From: Chloroflexota bacterium
Lineage (GTDB): Bacteria > Chloroflexota > Chloroflexia > Thermomicrobiales > UBA6265
Length of the DNA stretch: 6,282 nt
Direction of reading: 5' to 3'
NCBI GenBank assembly: GCA_023415845.1
Contig: JAEZJB010000300.1
Coordinates: 1-6,282, forward strand
The notes under the pieces: model-generated
The model's input: only the letters and a program-made list of their open reading frames with translations
The model's database searches: none
Told to the model about the DNA's origin: nothing
Made by a program: the position numbers and the translations under genes
Part shown: in pieces, positions 1-5,941 of the stretch
Position numbering within the stretch: the stretch's first letter is position 1
Layout of the letters: each line of letters begins with the position of its first letter

Positions 1-1334
1 GTCTTTTCCTTCGCGATCGGCGGTGGATCCTGCACCGAGAGATAGCGCAGGGCGCCATCGAGCCGCCCCTTGGGAATGTTCACTTCCCCCATCAACTGGG
101 TCGCGGTCATCCCGCCAGCGGTCTCCAGCCCCTGCAGGATCCGCATCACGTCAGCGCCGGTCGGCAACGAGGCGGTCCGGAAATTCTCATGGATTCCGGC
201 GTCTTCCGGGCCGCTCATCAGCACGCCGATCGCGCCATCCTTGCCGCGCCCGGCACGACCGACCTGCTGGTAGTAGGCGATGATCGACGATGGCGCCTGG
301 TAGTGGATGACGAACCGGACGTTGGGGTTGTCATACCCCATGCCGAGCGCGGTCGTGGCGACCAGCACCCGCAGATCGCCAGTGGTGAATTCGTCTTCCA
401 GATACTTCTTGGCGTCTACGGTATTGTCGTAACCATCGACGAGAATGTCCGAATGATAGGCATGCGCGTCGACGCCATGCTGCTGCAGCCACCCGGCCAG
501 GCGCTCGGCGTCGGCCTTGGTGATGGTGTAGATGATGCCCTTGCCGGGCAGGGTGGGGACCATCTGCGCCAGCCACGCATAGCGCTCGGTTGAACTCAGA
601 CGTGGCATCCCCTGCAGGGCGAGGTTCTCACGAATCAGCTTCCCGCGTGAGATTCCGATGTCACCCAGTTGCTGCTGGATATCGAGCACCACCCGGTCAT
701 TGGCCGTGGCGGTCGTGGCCAGCAGCGGGGTATCGGGCGAAAGCTGGCGCATCACGTTGGCCAGCCGCTGGTAATCAGGCCGGAAGTCATGCCCCCAGTC
801 GGAGATACAGTGCGCTTCGTCGACGACCAACAGGCCGAGCCGCTCGAGCAGCAGGGGCAGCAACCGCTCGACGAACTGCGGATTGGCGAACCGCTCCGGG
901 GAGATCAGCAGTACGTCGACCTGGTCACGGGTGATGAGGTCGACGAAGGTGTCGAACCGGTCGTTGGTACCCGCGTGGAGCGCCCCGATCCGGAGGCCCA
1001 TTTTCCGTCCCGCCATCACCTGGTTTCGCATCAGGGCCACCAGCGGCGAGACGATGATGGTTGGTCCCCGGCCTTCGTCCCGCAACAACCGGGCCGTGAT
1101 GAAATAGACGGCCGACTTGCCCCAGCCCGTCCGCTGGACCAGCAACACCTTGTCACGCTGGTTGACGAGCGCGTCGATCACTGGCCACTGGTCGTCCCGG
1201 AAATCGGCGTCCTCCGACCCGATCATTGCCCGGAGCAGCTCCTGGGCACGTCGTTTCTGCGCCACCTGCGCCTCGGTCAGCAGGGGAGCGGCGGCGGGTT
1301 CGGCAATGGTGCGGCGTCCAAATAGTCGTGTCAT
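1..1334 (-). CDS. RecQ-family ATP-dependent DNA helicase (N-terminal 444 residues; runs off the left edge)
   Basis: This is a superfamily 2 helicase of the RecQ type, expected to unwind DNA 3'-5' during recombination and repair. I translated it from the ATG at 1334; the C-terminus lies outside the window. Visible motifs in order are motif 0 FRDDQ (residues 45-49), Walker A TGWGKS (69-74), motif Ia SPLVALMRNQ (96-105), Walker B plus the RecQ aromatic-rich loop DEAHCISDWGHDFRPDY (172-188), motif III ATTATAN (206-212), motif V ATTALGMGYDNPNVRFVIH (326-344) and motif VI QQVGRAGRG (356-364). An in-frame stop lies upstream, and no ATG precedes this start. The Walker A is preceded by QR rather than the usual P, with GWGKS instead of GGGKS, as I recall from RecQ-like proteins of Actinobacteria. 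The 81 residues after motif VI contain no cysteine, so the RecQ zinc-binding domain is absent here or displaced downstream. The family call is firm; the exact subfamily and cellular role are inference. Confidence 0.93.
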   Translation of the reverse strand, partial: MTRLFGRRTIAEPAAAPLLTEAQVAQKRRAQELLRAMIGSEDADFRDDQWPVIDALVNQRDKVLLVQRTGWGKSAVYFITARLLRDEGRGPTIIVSPLVALMRNQVMAGRKMGLRIGALHAGTNDRFDTFVDLITRDQVDVLLISPERFANPQFVERLLPLLLERLGLLVVDEAHCISDWGHDFRPDYQRLANVMRQLSPDTPLLATTATANDRVVLDIQQQLGDIGISRGKLIRENLALQGMPRLSSTERYAWLAQMVPTLPGKGIIYTITKADAERLAGWLQQHGVDAHAYHSDILVDGYDNTVDAKKYLEDEFTTGDLRVLVATTALGMGYDNPNVRFVIHYQAPSSIIAYYQQVGRAGRGKDGAIGVLMSGPEDAGIHENFRTASLPTGADVMRILQGLETAGGMTATQLMGEVNIPKGRLDGALRYLSVQDPPPIAKEK

Positions 1335-1340
1335 CCCACT

Positions 1341-1369
1341 ATCATACCCGACACCAGAACAAATGTTCA
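1341..1369 (-). promoter_or_regulatory. Promoter of the RecQ-like helicase, probably giving a leaderless mRNA
   Basis: Read on the minus strand, a -35-like TGAACA (1369-1364, 4 of 6 matches to TTGACA) is followed after 17 bases by a -10 TATGAT (1346-1341, 5 of 6 matches). Only six bases (AGTGGG) separate the -10 from the ATG at 1334, so transcription would begin at or next to the start codon. There is no Shine-Dalgarno sequence, as expected for a leaderless message. The hexamers and spacing are seen in the sequence; promoter activity is inferred. Confidence 0.6.
1356..1369. promoter_or_regulatory. LexA-like SOS box overlapping the helicase -35 element
   Basis: GAACAAATGTTC at 1357-1368 is an inverted repeat of the form GAAC-N4-GTTC, which is the core of the Gram-positive and actinobacterial LexA operator (CGAAC-N4-GTTCG). 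The outer C and G of the consensus are replaced here by A on both sides (1356 and 1369). The box covers the -35 hexamer of the helicase promoter, so a bound repressor would block polymerase. A DNA-repair helicase is a sensible SOS target. The chance of a 12-bp match of this form in a short intergenic stretch is low but not zero. Confidence 0.6.
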
Positions 1370-1557
1370 CATTCGATCATCGAAATCTCTACGACGGGGG
1401 GCGAGCTATCCACCTGCATTCTCATTTGCCTGATCGAGGTTGCTTATTGTCCGCTCGCTTTGTCCATCCACCCCAAATGGAAGATTTGCCACGAGTATGA
1501 CTCCCTCGAGCGAGAGTTCAGATACTGCCTTTGTTTCGAGAGAAGCTAAAAACGAGG

Positions 1558-2301
1558 CTATCCACCCAAGTGATTGGCGATGTTGACCGGATCGTATTCA
1601 TTCGTCTCGAGGGGAACCGGCAGCGAGACGTGAGGCTGTAGCCCAGCTACCGCGAGGAATGCCCACGAACTGGTGAGAAGCTCTGGAATATCGTGCTGTG
1701 AGACATTCGATTCTGTCAGCGCTGCTCGATAGGCTGCGGCGTTTGGATTGCCATGCTCTGTCTCATCCCAATACCCCAGTATTCCGTTTGCCGCCTGACC
1801 ACCGTTATATCCTATCACTGCCTTTCGCCACTCACAGTAAGCAGCAAGTTCGCCATAGCTCCGACGATTGGCGAGGCGAGCATAGTCCACCAAGAACGCT
1901 TCGACCTCCGACCAAACACCCTCTTGTTCGAAGAAGGATTGTGCCAGTGCTGACCTCTCCAGGGTGGTCATTGTCTCTACGTCGCGAGGTGTGAAGGTGC
2001 CATTGTTTGTAACAATCAGACGACTTGGCGCGCCGTAGACAATCTCAAAGTACAGTGCGCCATTGCCGTATGGATGCTGGGTAAGGAGATCGTACAGGTC
2101 TCCAATCTGGGAGAAGAGATCTGTTGCTGTGTCATTCTGCACGAATGGTTCATCCACGACAGGTCCAAATGCGAACCCAGTTTCGGTATCAGTCGCGCAC
2201 CCCTCGGCAAATGCCAGTCCCCCATCGTCAGCAGCAACTGAAAGGGACGAAAGCAGCGCAACTAACGAGACTACAAGGCAAACTCCAGGACGCGACAGCA
2301 T
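1558..2301 (-). CDS. Secreted protein of unknown family, 247 residues
   Basis: I do not recognise this protein. The ATG at 2301 gives 247 residues and is preceded by AAGGAG eleven bases upstream. The N-terminus is a likely Sec signal peptide: a single Arg at residue 4, a hydrophobic stretch at about 7-23, and a possible signal peptidase site after SVA (residue 23). No lipobox is visible; Cys8 is too close to the start. The mature part is acidic, has no further membrane segment, and keeps only two cysteines (Cys35 and one in the later YCEW motif), which could form a disulfide. The central part looks helical (for example FFEQEGVWSEVEAFLVDYAR), and the C-terminal half has an NGGQAANGILGYWDETEHGNP stretch rich in Gly and Asn. 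G+C is roughly in the mid-50s percent by eye, against the 60s in the helicase, which suggests separate acquisition. It lies 197 bases after the toxin gene, so it is probably transcribed on its own. A TTG at 2349 in frame is a weaker alternative start that would bury the signal peptide. Confidence 0.75.
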   Translation of the reverse strand: MLSRPGVCLVVSLVALLSSLSVAADDGGLAFAEGCATDTETGFAFGPVVDEPFVQNDTATDLFSQIGDLYDLLTQHPYGNGALYFEIVYGAPSRLIVTNNGTFTPRDVETMTTLERSALAQSFFEQEGVWSEVEAFLVDYARLANRRSYGELAAYCEWRKAVIGYNGGQAANGILGYWDETEHGNPNAAAYRAALTESNVSQHDIPELLTSSWAFLAVAGLQPHVSLPVPLETNEYDPVNIANHLGG

Positions 2302-2312
2302 GGCGGACCGTT

Positions 2313-2318
2313 CTCCTT
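2313..2318 (-). promoter_or_regulatory. Ribosome binding site deciding the start of the secreted protein
   Basis: On the minus strand AAGGAG lies eleven bases before the ATG at 2301. The spacing is slightly long, but this is the only SD-like sequence nearby. Together with the signal peptide that begins at this Met, it favours this start over the TTG at 2349. Confidence 0.6.
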
Positions 2319-2421
2319 GAGCCTTATGCCAATGAGGGACGCCGTGCAAAAAACACCCGCGTCAAAATGAAGCTCGAAAGGGAGACCCAACTCATGGTAG
2401 CAGTAGAGAGCTTTTGATATC

Positions 2422-2453
2422 CATCTGAAGTGGTTGATCAGATGAGGCATCTG
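2422..2453. repeat. Three alternating inverted copies of CATCTG/CAGATG after the toxin gene
   Basis: CATCTGA (2422-2428) pairs with TCAGATG (2438-2444) across a 9-base loop. The overlapping CAGATG (2439-2444) also pairs with CATCTG (2448-2453) across a 3-base loop. The two hairpins share the middle arm and exclude each other. They lie about 45-75 bases past the toxin stop in the direction of transcription. No run of U follows either hairpin, so this is not a good intrinsic terminator; it may be a 3'-end structure or chance. Confidence 0.35.
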
Positions 2454-2498
2454 CACCACATGGTCAAGCTGGTCATGCTCTAGGCGAGCAATGCCTCC

Positions 2499-3398
2499 CT
2501 ACATCATGCCAATGCTCCAGCTTCGAGCATCATGGATCCAGATCGCCATGGGATCTATAGTCCTGGATAGCAGTGGATCGAACAGACTCGCGGCGTAGGC
2601 GTATCCAGTCTCAAGGTTCGGATTGATCCCTACAGACACGGCCAGTTCAAGGTAGGTTCTGCGCCACTCCACCGGAGGCGGCGGAAGCCGATCCGGAAGC
2701 ACTGTCTCTCGCGTCCCAAAAGTGTGATCGATCCCCCGTACCATCCGCCCACCGACCAGGTACTGGTTACTCCCGATCAGCACCATATCGACGAGATCCT
2801 TCACCCTGGTCGAGGGCCGATCGTCTCCATAGCTGCGCACATAGGCATGCAGCTTTTCGGCCAGGTGAACCTCAATGGGGATGGTGGGTATTCGCAGACG
2901 CTCAAATCCTGCAAATGACAGCACATCTGAGCCGTCGACCAAATCGGGTGGCGGTGATCCAGGTTGATCGAACCCGATGTCGATTGTAAAAGTGTCGAAC
3001 CGGCGTCCATCGAGCGTGGCCAGAATCTGGTATCGGATGGACGACGCCTCGTCCAGGTGCTCGAGTTCTCTCCGCCCCTGCACCGCGAACGAGAAGAAAT
3101 CTTCCAGATCGAGCCTCATGGCCTCCTGAAACGCATCATCAACGTCGGAAGGCGACTCTCTGAGCAGAAGGTCGAGGTCGCGAGTGACGCGCGTGTCTGC
3201 TTGCAGGCGAAAGGTCAGTGCCACGCCTCCCTTCAGTGCCCACCGCTCCGGTTGGACAGCCAGAAGCCGGGCCAGGAGGCGGTCGAACACGATTTGGCGG
3301 CGCGTATAGACAAGCTGCGCTTCGCCCAGTTCAGCAACCACGCGTTTGAGGCGAGCATCAATCGCTTGCCGGAATGCTCCGGCTGAAACGTACCTCAC
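2499..3398 (-). CDS. abiEii: AbiEii/AbiGii-family nucleotidyltransferase toxin of a type IV toxin-antitoxin system
   Basis: This 299-residue protein belongs to the AbiEii (DUF1814-type) nucleotidyltransferases, cytoplasmic toxins that stop growth; characterised relatives bind GTP or modify tRNA 3' ends with nucleotides. Key motifs are visible: LKGGVAL (residues 55-61) followed by TRDLDL (72-77), which supplies the metal-binding D74 and D76; FTIDIGF (137-143) with a further acidic D140; HLAEKLHAY (178-186) with K182; and RVKDLVDM (198-205) with K200, D201 and D204. Length is normal for the family, and no catalytic position looks damaged, so I expect an active toxin. The start is GTG at 3398, which overlaps the antitoxin stop as GTGA, and GGAG sits ten bases upstream. 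The overlap implies translational coupling that keeps toxin production tied to antitoxin. The target of this particular toxin cannot be read from the sequence. Confidence 0.92.
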   Translation of the reverse strand: MRYVSAGAFRQAIDARLKRVVAELGEAQLVYTRRQIVFDRLLARLLAVQPERWALKGGVALTFRLQADTRVTRDLDLLLRESPSDVDDAFQEAMRLDLEDFFSFAVQGRRELEHLDEASSIRYQILATLDGRRFDTFTIDIGFDQPGSPPPDLVDGSDVLSFAGFERLRIPTIPIEVHLAEKLHAYVRSYGDDRPSTRVKDLVDMVLIGSNQYLVGGRMVRGIDHTFGTRETVLPDRLPPPPVEWRRTYLELAVSVGINPNLETGYAYAASLFDPLLSRTIDPMAIWIHDARSWSIGMM

Positions 3399-4009
3399 CG
3401 GAGTGCAGCTCCAATAGCCTGATCCACAACGGCGCTTACTCGCGCCCCACGCGTGGCAGCGAGTCGCCGAAGTTCCCCCTGTGTCACTACTCCGCGCTCA
3501 AGACCATCTCGAACAGCGCTGAATACATGTTCAAGCGCCCGACCGGTGTCTGCCAGATCGACGATCGTTCTGGCGGGAGATGTAACCCGCACCCCATCGA
3601 TCCGGTCGATCTCACGTTGAGTAGGTGGATACATCGTGGTGTGGAGGAGCACGCCCTCTGGCCGAAATGCCGACCGTTGCTCCCGTGGCACCGTGATGTG
3701 GGTCCCCCATGGAATGACATCCGAGAGTTCATGCAGGTCGAGTGCGCTTTCGTGGGAGACGACTGCCTTGTCTTTCCCCACCGCCAGCCAGGCCGCCGCC
3801 ACATGTTCCCGGGGAGACGGCGGATAGTCGCGATACCGGTAGACCCCGCGATGGGCGCGCTGAAACCGCCCGGTCCCCACGTGGTACTTCACCAGGTCCT
3901 TCGAAACGCCACATTCGCGGGCTTGCGCTGCCGTGAAGTAGCCCTGCTGCCCCACAGCGATCTGGAAGAGTCCTGCCAGGTCCGGTTTCCGGCGACTGTT
4001 GTCATTCAT
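3395..4009 (-). CDS. abiEi: AbiEi-family antitoxin and autorepressor of the type IV toxin-antitoxin pair
   Basis: The product is 204 residues from the ATG at 4009. The N-terminal part (about 11-60: GLFQIAVGQQGYFTAAQARECGVSKDLVKYHV, then FQRAHRGVYRY) is the winged helix-turn-helix of AbiEi antitoxins. This is followed by the AbiEi C-terminal region, including VSHESALDLHEL (84-95), ITVPREQR (105-112) and VTSPARTIVDLAD (142-154). In studied AbiE systems the N-terminal domain binds inverted repeats in its own promoter and the C-terminal domain is needed to counter the toxin; both parts appear intact here. I chose 4009 because the conserved domain begins just after it and because a -10 hexamer ends six bases upstream with no SD sequence. 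The frame stays open back to 4102, so a longer form with some 31 extra residues is possible but lacks support. The stop overlaps the toxin start (GTGA). The nearest upstream gene, the second permease, ends 109 bases away and is functionally unrelated. Confidence 0.9.
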   Translation of the reverse strand: MNDNSRRKPDLAGLFQIAVGQQGYFTAAQARECGVSKDLVKYHVGTGRFQRAHRGVYRYRDYPPSPREHVAAAWLAVGKDKAVVSHESALDLHELSDVIPWGTHITVPREQRSAFRPEGVLLHTTMYPPTQREIDRIDGVRVTSPARTIVDLADTGRALEHVFSAVRDGLERGVVTQGELRRLAATRGARVSAVVDQAIGAALR

Positions 4010-4015
4010 AGAGGT

Positions 4016-4021
4016 AGTATA
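4016..4021 (-). promoter_or_regulatory. -10 element of the AbiE operon, probably leaderless
   Basis: On the minus strand TATACT (5 of 6 matches to TATAAT) is followed by six bases (ACCTCT) and then the antitoxin ATG at 4009. There is no SD sequence. This is the same geometry as at the helicase gene. No good -35 hexamer is found at the expected distance (the best 17-spaced hexamer is ATCATG), so the promoter may be weak or regulated. Confidence 0.5.
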
Positions 4022-4029
4022 ACTCCCCT

Positions 4030-4045
4030 TATCCATGACATGATA
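4030..4045. promoter_or_regulatory. Imperfect inverted repeat at the AbiE -35 position, candidate AbiEi operator
   Basis: TATCCATG and CATGATA flank a single A, giving an imperfect dyad with one extra C in the left arm. It falls where the -35 of the AbiE promoter should be. AbiEi antitoxins are known to repress their operon by binding inverted repeats in the promoter, so the position fits, but the repeat is short and imperfect. Confidence 0.35.
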
Positions 4046-4055
4046 CCGAACATCC

Positions 4056-4065
4056 GCCTTAAGGC
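4056..4065. repeat. 10-bp perfect palindrome upstream of the AbiE promoter
   Basis: GCCTTAAGGC is fully self-complementary and lies about 35 bases upstream of the AbiE -10. It could be a second operator half-region or part of the 3' end of the transporter transcript. A 10-bp palindrome alone is weak evidence. Confidence 0.25.
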
Positions 4066-4118
4066 AGACCAGAGTGGGCCCGCGCAATGACGAACACGCC
4101 ATGGAACCCGAACTGGCT

Positions 4119-4967
4119 CTACCCCTTGATGCTCTGCATGGTCATCGCTTCGATGAAATTGCGCTGCAGAACGAGGAAGACAAGCAGCACCGGAATCATC
4201 GCCAGGAACGACACCACCATCAGCTGCGGGTAGTTCGTGCCATACGAGCTTTCGAACAACGCCACGCCCAGCGGAAGTGTCCGATACCGGTCACCGGTCG
4301 CCACCAGCAGCGGCCACAGCACACTGTCCCAGTTCCACATGAAGATGAAGATCGCCAGAGAACTGAGCGCGGTCCTCGTGTTCGGCAATACGATCGAGGC
4401 AAAAATGCGTGGCTCGCTGGCGCCGTCCAGCCGCGCCGCATCGAGCATGTCGTCGGGAATCGCCGACATCTGTTGCCGCATCAGGAAGATGCCGAACGCG
4501 CTGGTTCCCGCCGGAATGATCAGCCCCCAGTAGGTGTCGACCCAGCCGAACGCCTTCACCACCATGAACAGCGGAATGATCATCGAGGCCAGCGGAATCA
4601 TCATCGTCGCCAGCACGATCCCGAACAGGATGTCACGACCACGGTAGCTGAACTTGGCGAAGCTGTACCCGGCCAGCGAACAGGTGACCAGGTTGAGGAT
4701 CGTCACCGACACCGCCACGATCAGACTGTTCATGAAGTAGCGATCGATCGCGTACTGGCTCAGCGCCTCGGTGTAGTTGCTCCACTGCGGATCGGCGGGA
4801 ATCCACGTGATCGGTCGGGTGAACACCTCGTTCCGCGTTTTCAGCGTGGTCGAGAGCATGTAGGCGAACGGCAACAGCATCAGCGCCGCCACGATCGCCA
4901 ATGCGACGTAGAGCGCAAGGTGCCCGGGCACGATCTTCCAGCGCCCGATGGAATACGGTCGCCCCAT
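4119..4967 (-). CDS. Carbohydrate ABC transporter permease, MalG/UgpE-like (second permease)
   Basis: This is one of the two membrane subunits of a binding-protein-dependent sugar importer (CUT1 type). The 282 residues from ATG at 4967 show a hydrophobic segment near the N-terminus (about 14-40), further membrane segments at about 78-100, 112-135, 145-163, 199-220 and 247-268, and the cytoplasmic EAA loop at 170-199 (DDMLDAARLDGASEPRIFASIVLP), which docks onto the ATPase. The C-terminus FIEAMTMQSIKG is typical of this subunit. The start codon shares one base with the stop of the preceding permease (TGATG), and GGAG lies seven bases upstream, so the pair is translationally coupled. The family is certain; the sugar cannot be told. 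The reading frame continues upstream of 4967, but that extension is antisense-like shadow sequence within the first permease gene. Confidence 0.94.
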   Translation of the reverse strand: MGRPYSIGRWKIVPGHLALYVALAIVAALMLLPFAYMLSTTLKTRNEVFTRPITWIPADPQWSNYTEALSQYAIDRYFMNSLIVAVSVTILNLVTCSLAGYSFAKFSYRGRDILFGIVLATMMIPLASMIIPLFMVVKAFGWVDTYWGLIIPAGTSAFGIFLMRQQMSAIPDDMLDAARLDGASEPRIFASIVLPNTRTALSSLAIFIFMWNWDSVLWPLLVATGDRYRTLPLGVALFESSYGTNYPQLMVVSFLAMIPVLLVFLVLQRNFIEAMTMQSIKG

Positions 4968-5875
4968 CACCGATCTCCAATCCGGGCGAGGCGGAACTGA
5001 ACCAGCGTCACCGCACCGATGATGACAAACAGCACCACCGACATCGCTGCCGCGCGCCCGCCCTGCAGGAACTTGAACGCCGTCTCGTAAATATTCAGCG
5101 ACATCACCAGGGTCGAGTCCGACGGCCCACCCTGGGTCATGACCCATTGCGGCACGAAGACCTGCAGGCCGGTAATCATGCTGATCACGCTGACGAAGAG
5201 CAGGGTGGGCTTGAGCAGGGGCAGGGTAATGAAGCGGAAGACCTGCCAGTTCGAGCCACCATCTACCTTGCCAGCCTCGTGCAGGTCCCCGGGAATGTTC
5301 TGTAACCCGGCCAGGAAGACGACCATGAAGAAACCGACTTCCTTCCAGACACTCATGATGACGATGGCGTGCGTCGCCCAGTCCGGATCGCGCAGCCAGT
5401 TCTTCGGGGCGATCCCCAGCGGCGAGAGGAACATGGTGTTCATCAGGCCCTGCTGGTGGAAGATCATCTTCCAGATCGCCGAGACCACCACCCAGCTCAT
5501 CACCACCGGCACGAAGTAAATGGTGCGCAACAGGCCTCGCCCCCGGATCTTCGTGTTCAGGGCCAGGGCAAGCAGCAGTGCCAGCAACGTGACCGGGATA
5601 TAGGTGGCGAAGACGTAAACGAAGCTGTTGATCAGCGATGTCTTGAACCGATGATCGCCGCCAAGCGCCCGAAAGTTCTCCAGTCCCACATAGACCGGGG
5701 TGTCGACCACGCTGAATTCGAAGAACGAGAGGTAGAACGTCCGTGAGATCGGGTAGACGGCGAATACGGCAAAAAACGCCAGCGCCGGCAGGGCGAAGGC
5801 AAATCCCCAGAGATTGCGCTTTTGCTGATAGGTCAGGAGATGCCCGCGGGAGGCAGTGCCAGGCAGCAGTCCCAA
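4967..5875 (-). CDS. Carbohydrate ABC transporter permease, MalF/UgpA-like (first permease)
   Basis: The 302-residue product is the partner membrane subunit of the CUT1-type importer. It has a first membrane segment at about 23-43 (ending in YPI, usual for UgpA-like permeases), others at about 80-107, 117-138, 168-190, 220-240 and 275-296, and the EAA loop at 195-224 (GDLHEAGKVDGGSNWQVFRFITLPLLKP) that contacts the ATPase. GLENF (64-68) is a common motif of the first periplasmic region in this subunit. The start must be TTG at 5875: an in-frame TGA lies 36 bases upstream, no ATG or GTG lies between, and AGGAGG sits four bases before the TTG. The preceding gene encodes the binding protein, 66 bases away with a strong palindrome in the gap. 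The following permease overlaps by one base. Confidence 0.94.
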   Translation of the reverse strand: MGLLPGTASRGHLLTYQQKRNLWGFAFALPALAFFAVFAVYPISRTFYLSFFEFSVVDTPVYVGLENFRALGGDHRFKTSLINSFVYVFATYIPVTLLALLLALALNTKIRGRGLLRTIYFVPVVMSWVVVSAIWKMIFHQQGLMNTMFLSPLGIAPKNWLRDPDWATHAIVIMSVWKEVGFFMVVFLAGLQNIPGDLHEAGKVDGGSNWQVFRFITLPLLKPTLLFVSVISMITGLQVFVPQWVMTQGGPSDSTLVMSLNIYETAFKFLQGGRAAAMSVVLFVIIGAVTLVQFRLARIGDR

Positions 5876-5879
5876 ACGT

Positions 5880-5885
5880 CCTCCT
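5880..5885 (-). promoter_or_regulatory. Strong Shine-Dalgarno four bases before a TTG start
   Basis: A full AGGAGG on the minus strand precedes the TTG at 5875 with only four intervening bases. It supports TTG as the true start of the first permease. The tight spacing and the TTG would both tend to lower translation relative to the binding protein. Confidence 0.7.
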
Positions 5886-5900
5886 CTCGGGAGCGAACGA

Positions 5901-5930
5901 GAGCCGGATCACCTGCAGGTGATCCGGCTC
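5901..5930. repeat. Perfect 30-bp palindrome between binding-protein and permease genes
   Basis: The 15-base arm GAGCCGGATCACCTG is followed directly by its exact reverse complement. In the mRNA this forms a GC-rich hairpin starting 11 bases after the binding-protein stop (5942). No U-run follows it, so it is not a standard intrinsic terminator. In sugar importers such as malE-malF, an intercistronic hairpin protects the binding-protein message from 3' decay and lowers expression of the permeases; this element is placed to do the same. It might alternatively be a dispersed palindromic repeat or a protein-binding dyad. Confidence 0.85.
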
Positions 5931-5941
5931 CAGCCACTGTC

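Noticed and set aside
669..1325. Plus-strand open frames opposite the helicase
   Set aside because: The minus strand carries all the helicase motifs here. The plus-strand products are low-complexity shadows.
1500..1517. Terminator hairpin downstream of the secreted protein gene
   Set aside because: The CTCGAG-centred dyad has mismatches and too small a loop, and no U-run follows on the minus strand.
2302..2498. A sigma-70 promoter for the secreted protein gene
   Set aside because: TTGACG and TTGCAC hexamers occur on the minus strand, but neither has a convincing -10 at 16-18 bases. I could not support a specific promoter.
3374..4090. Plus-strand open frame opposite the antitoxin
   Set aside because: The minus strand encodes a clear AbiEi protein over the same bases; the plus-strand product has no recognisable features.
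4074..5000. Plus-strand open frame of 308 codons opposite the second permease
   Set aside because: Its product is very rich in His, Arg and Gln with no fold or motif, typical of antisense to a GC-rich membrane protein gene.
5901..5930. Intrinsic terminator ending transcription after the binding protein
   Set aside because: The hairpin is strong, but the sequence after it on the minus strand lacks a U-run, and the permeases clearly belong to the same operon.
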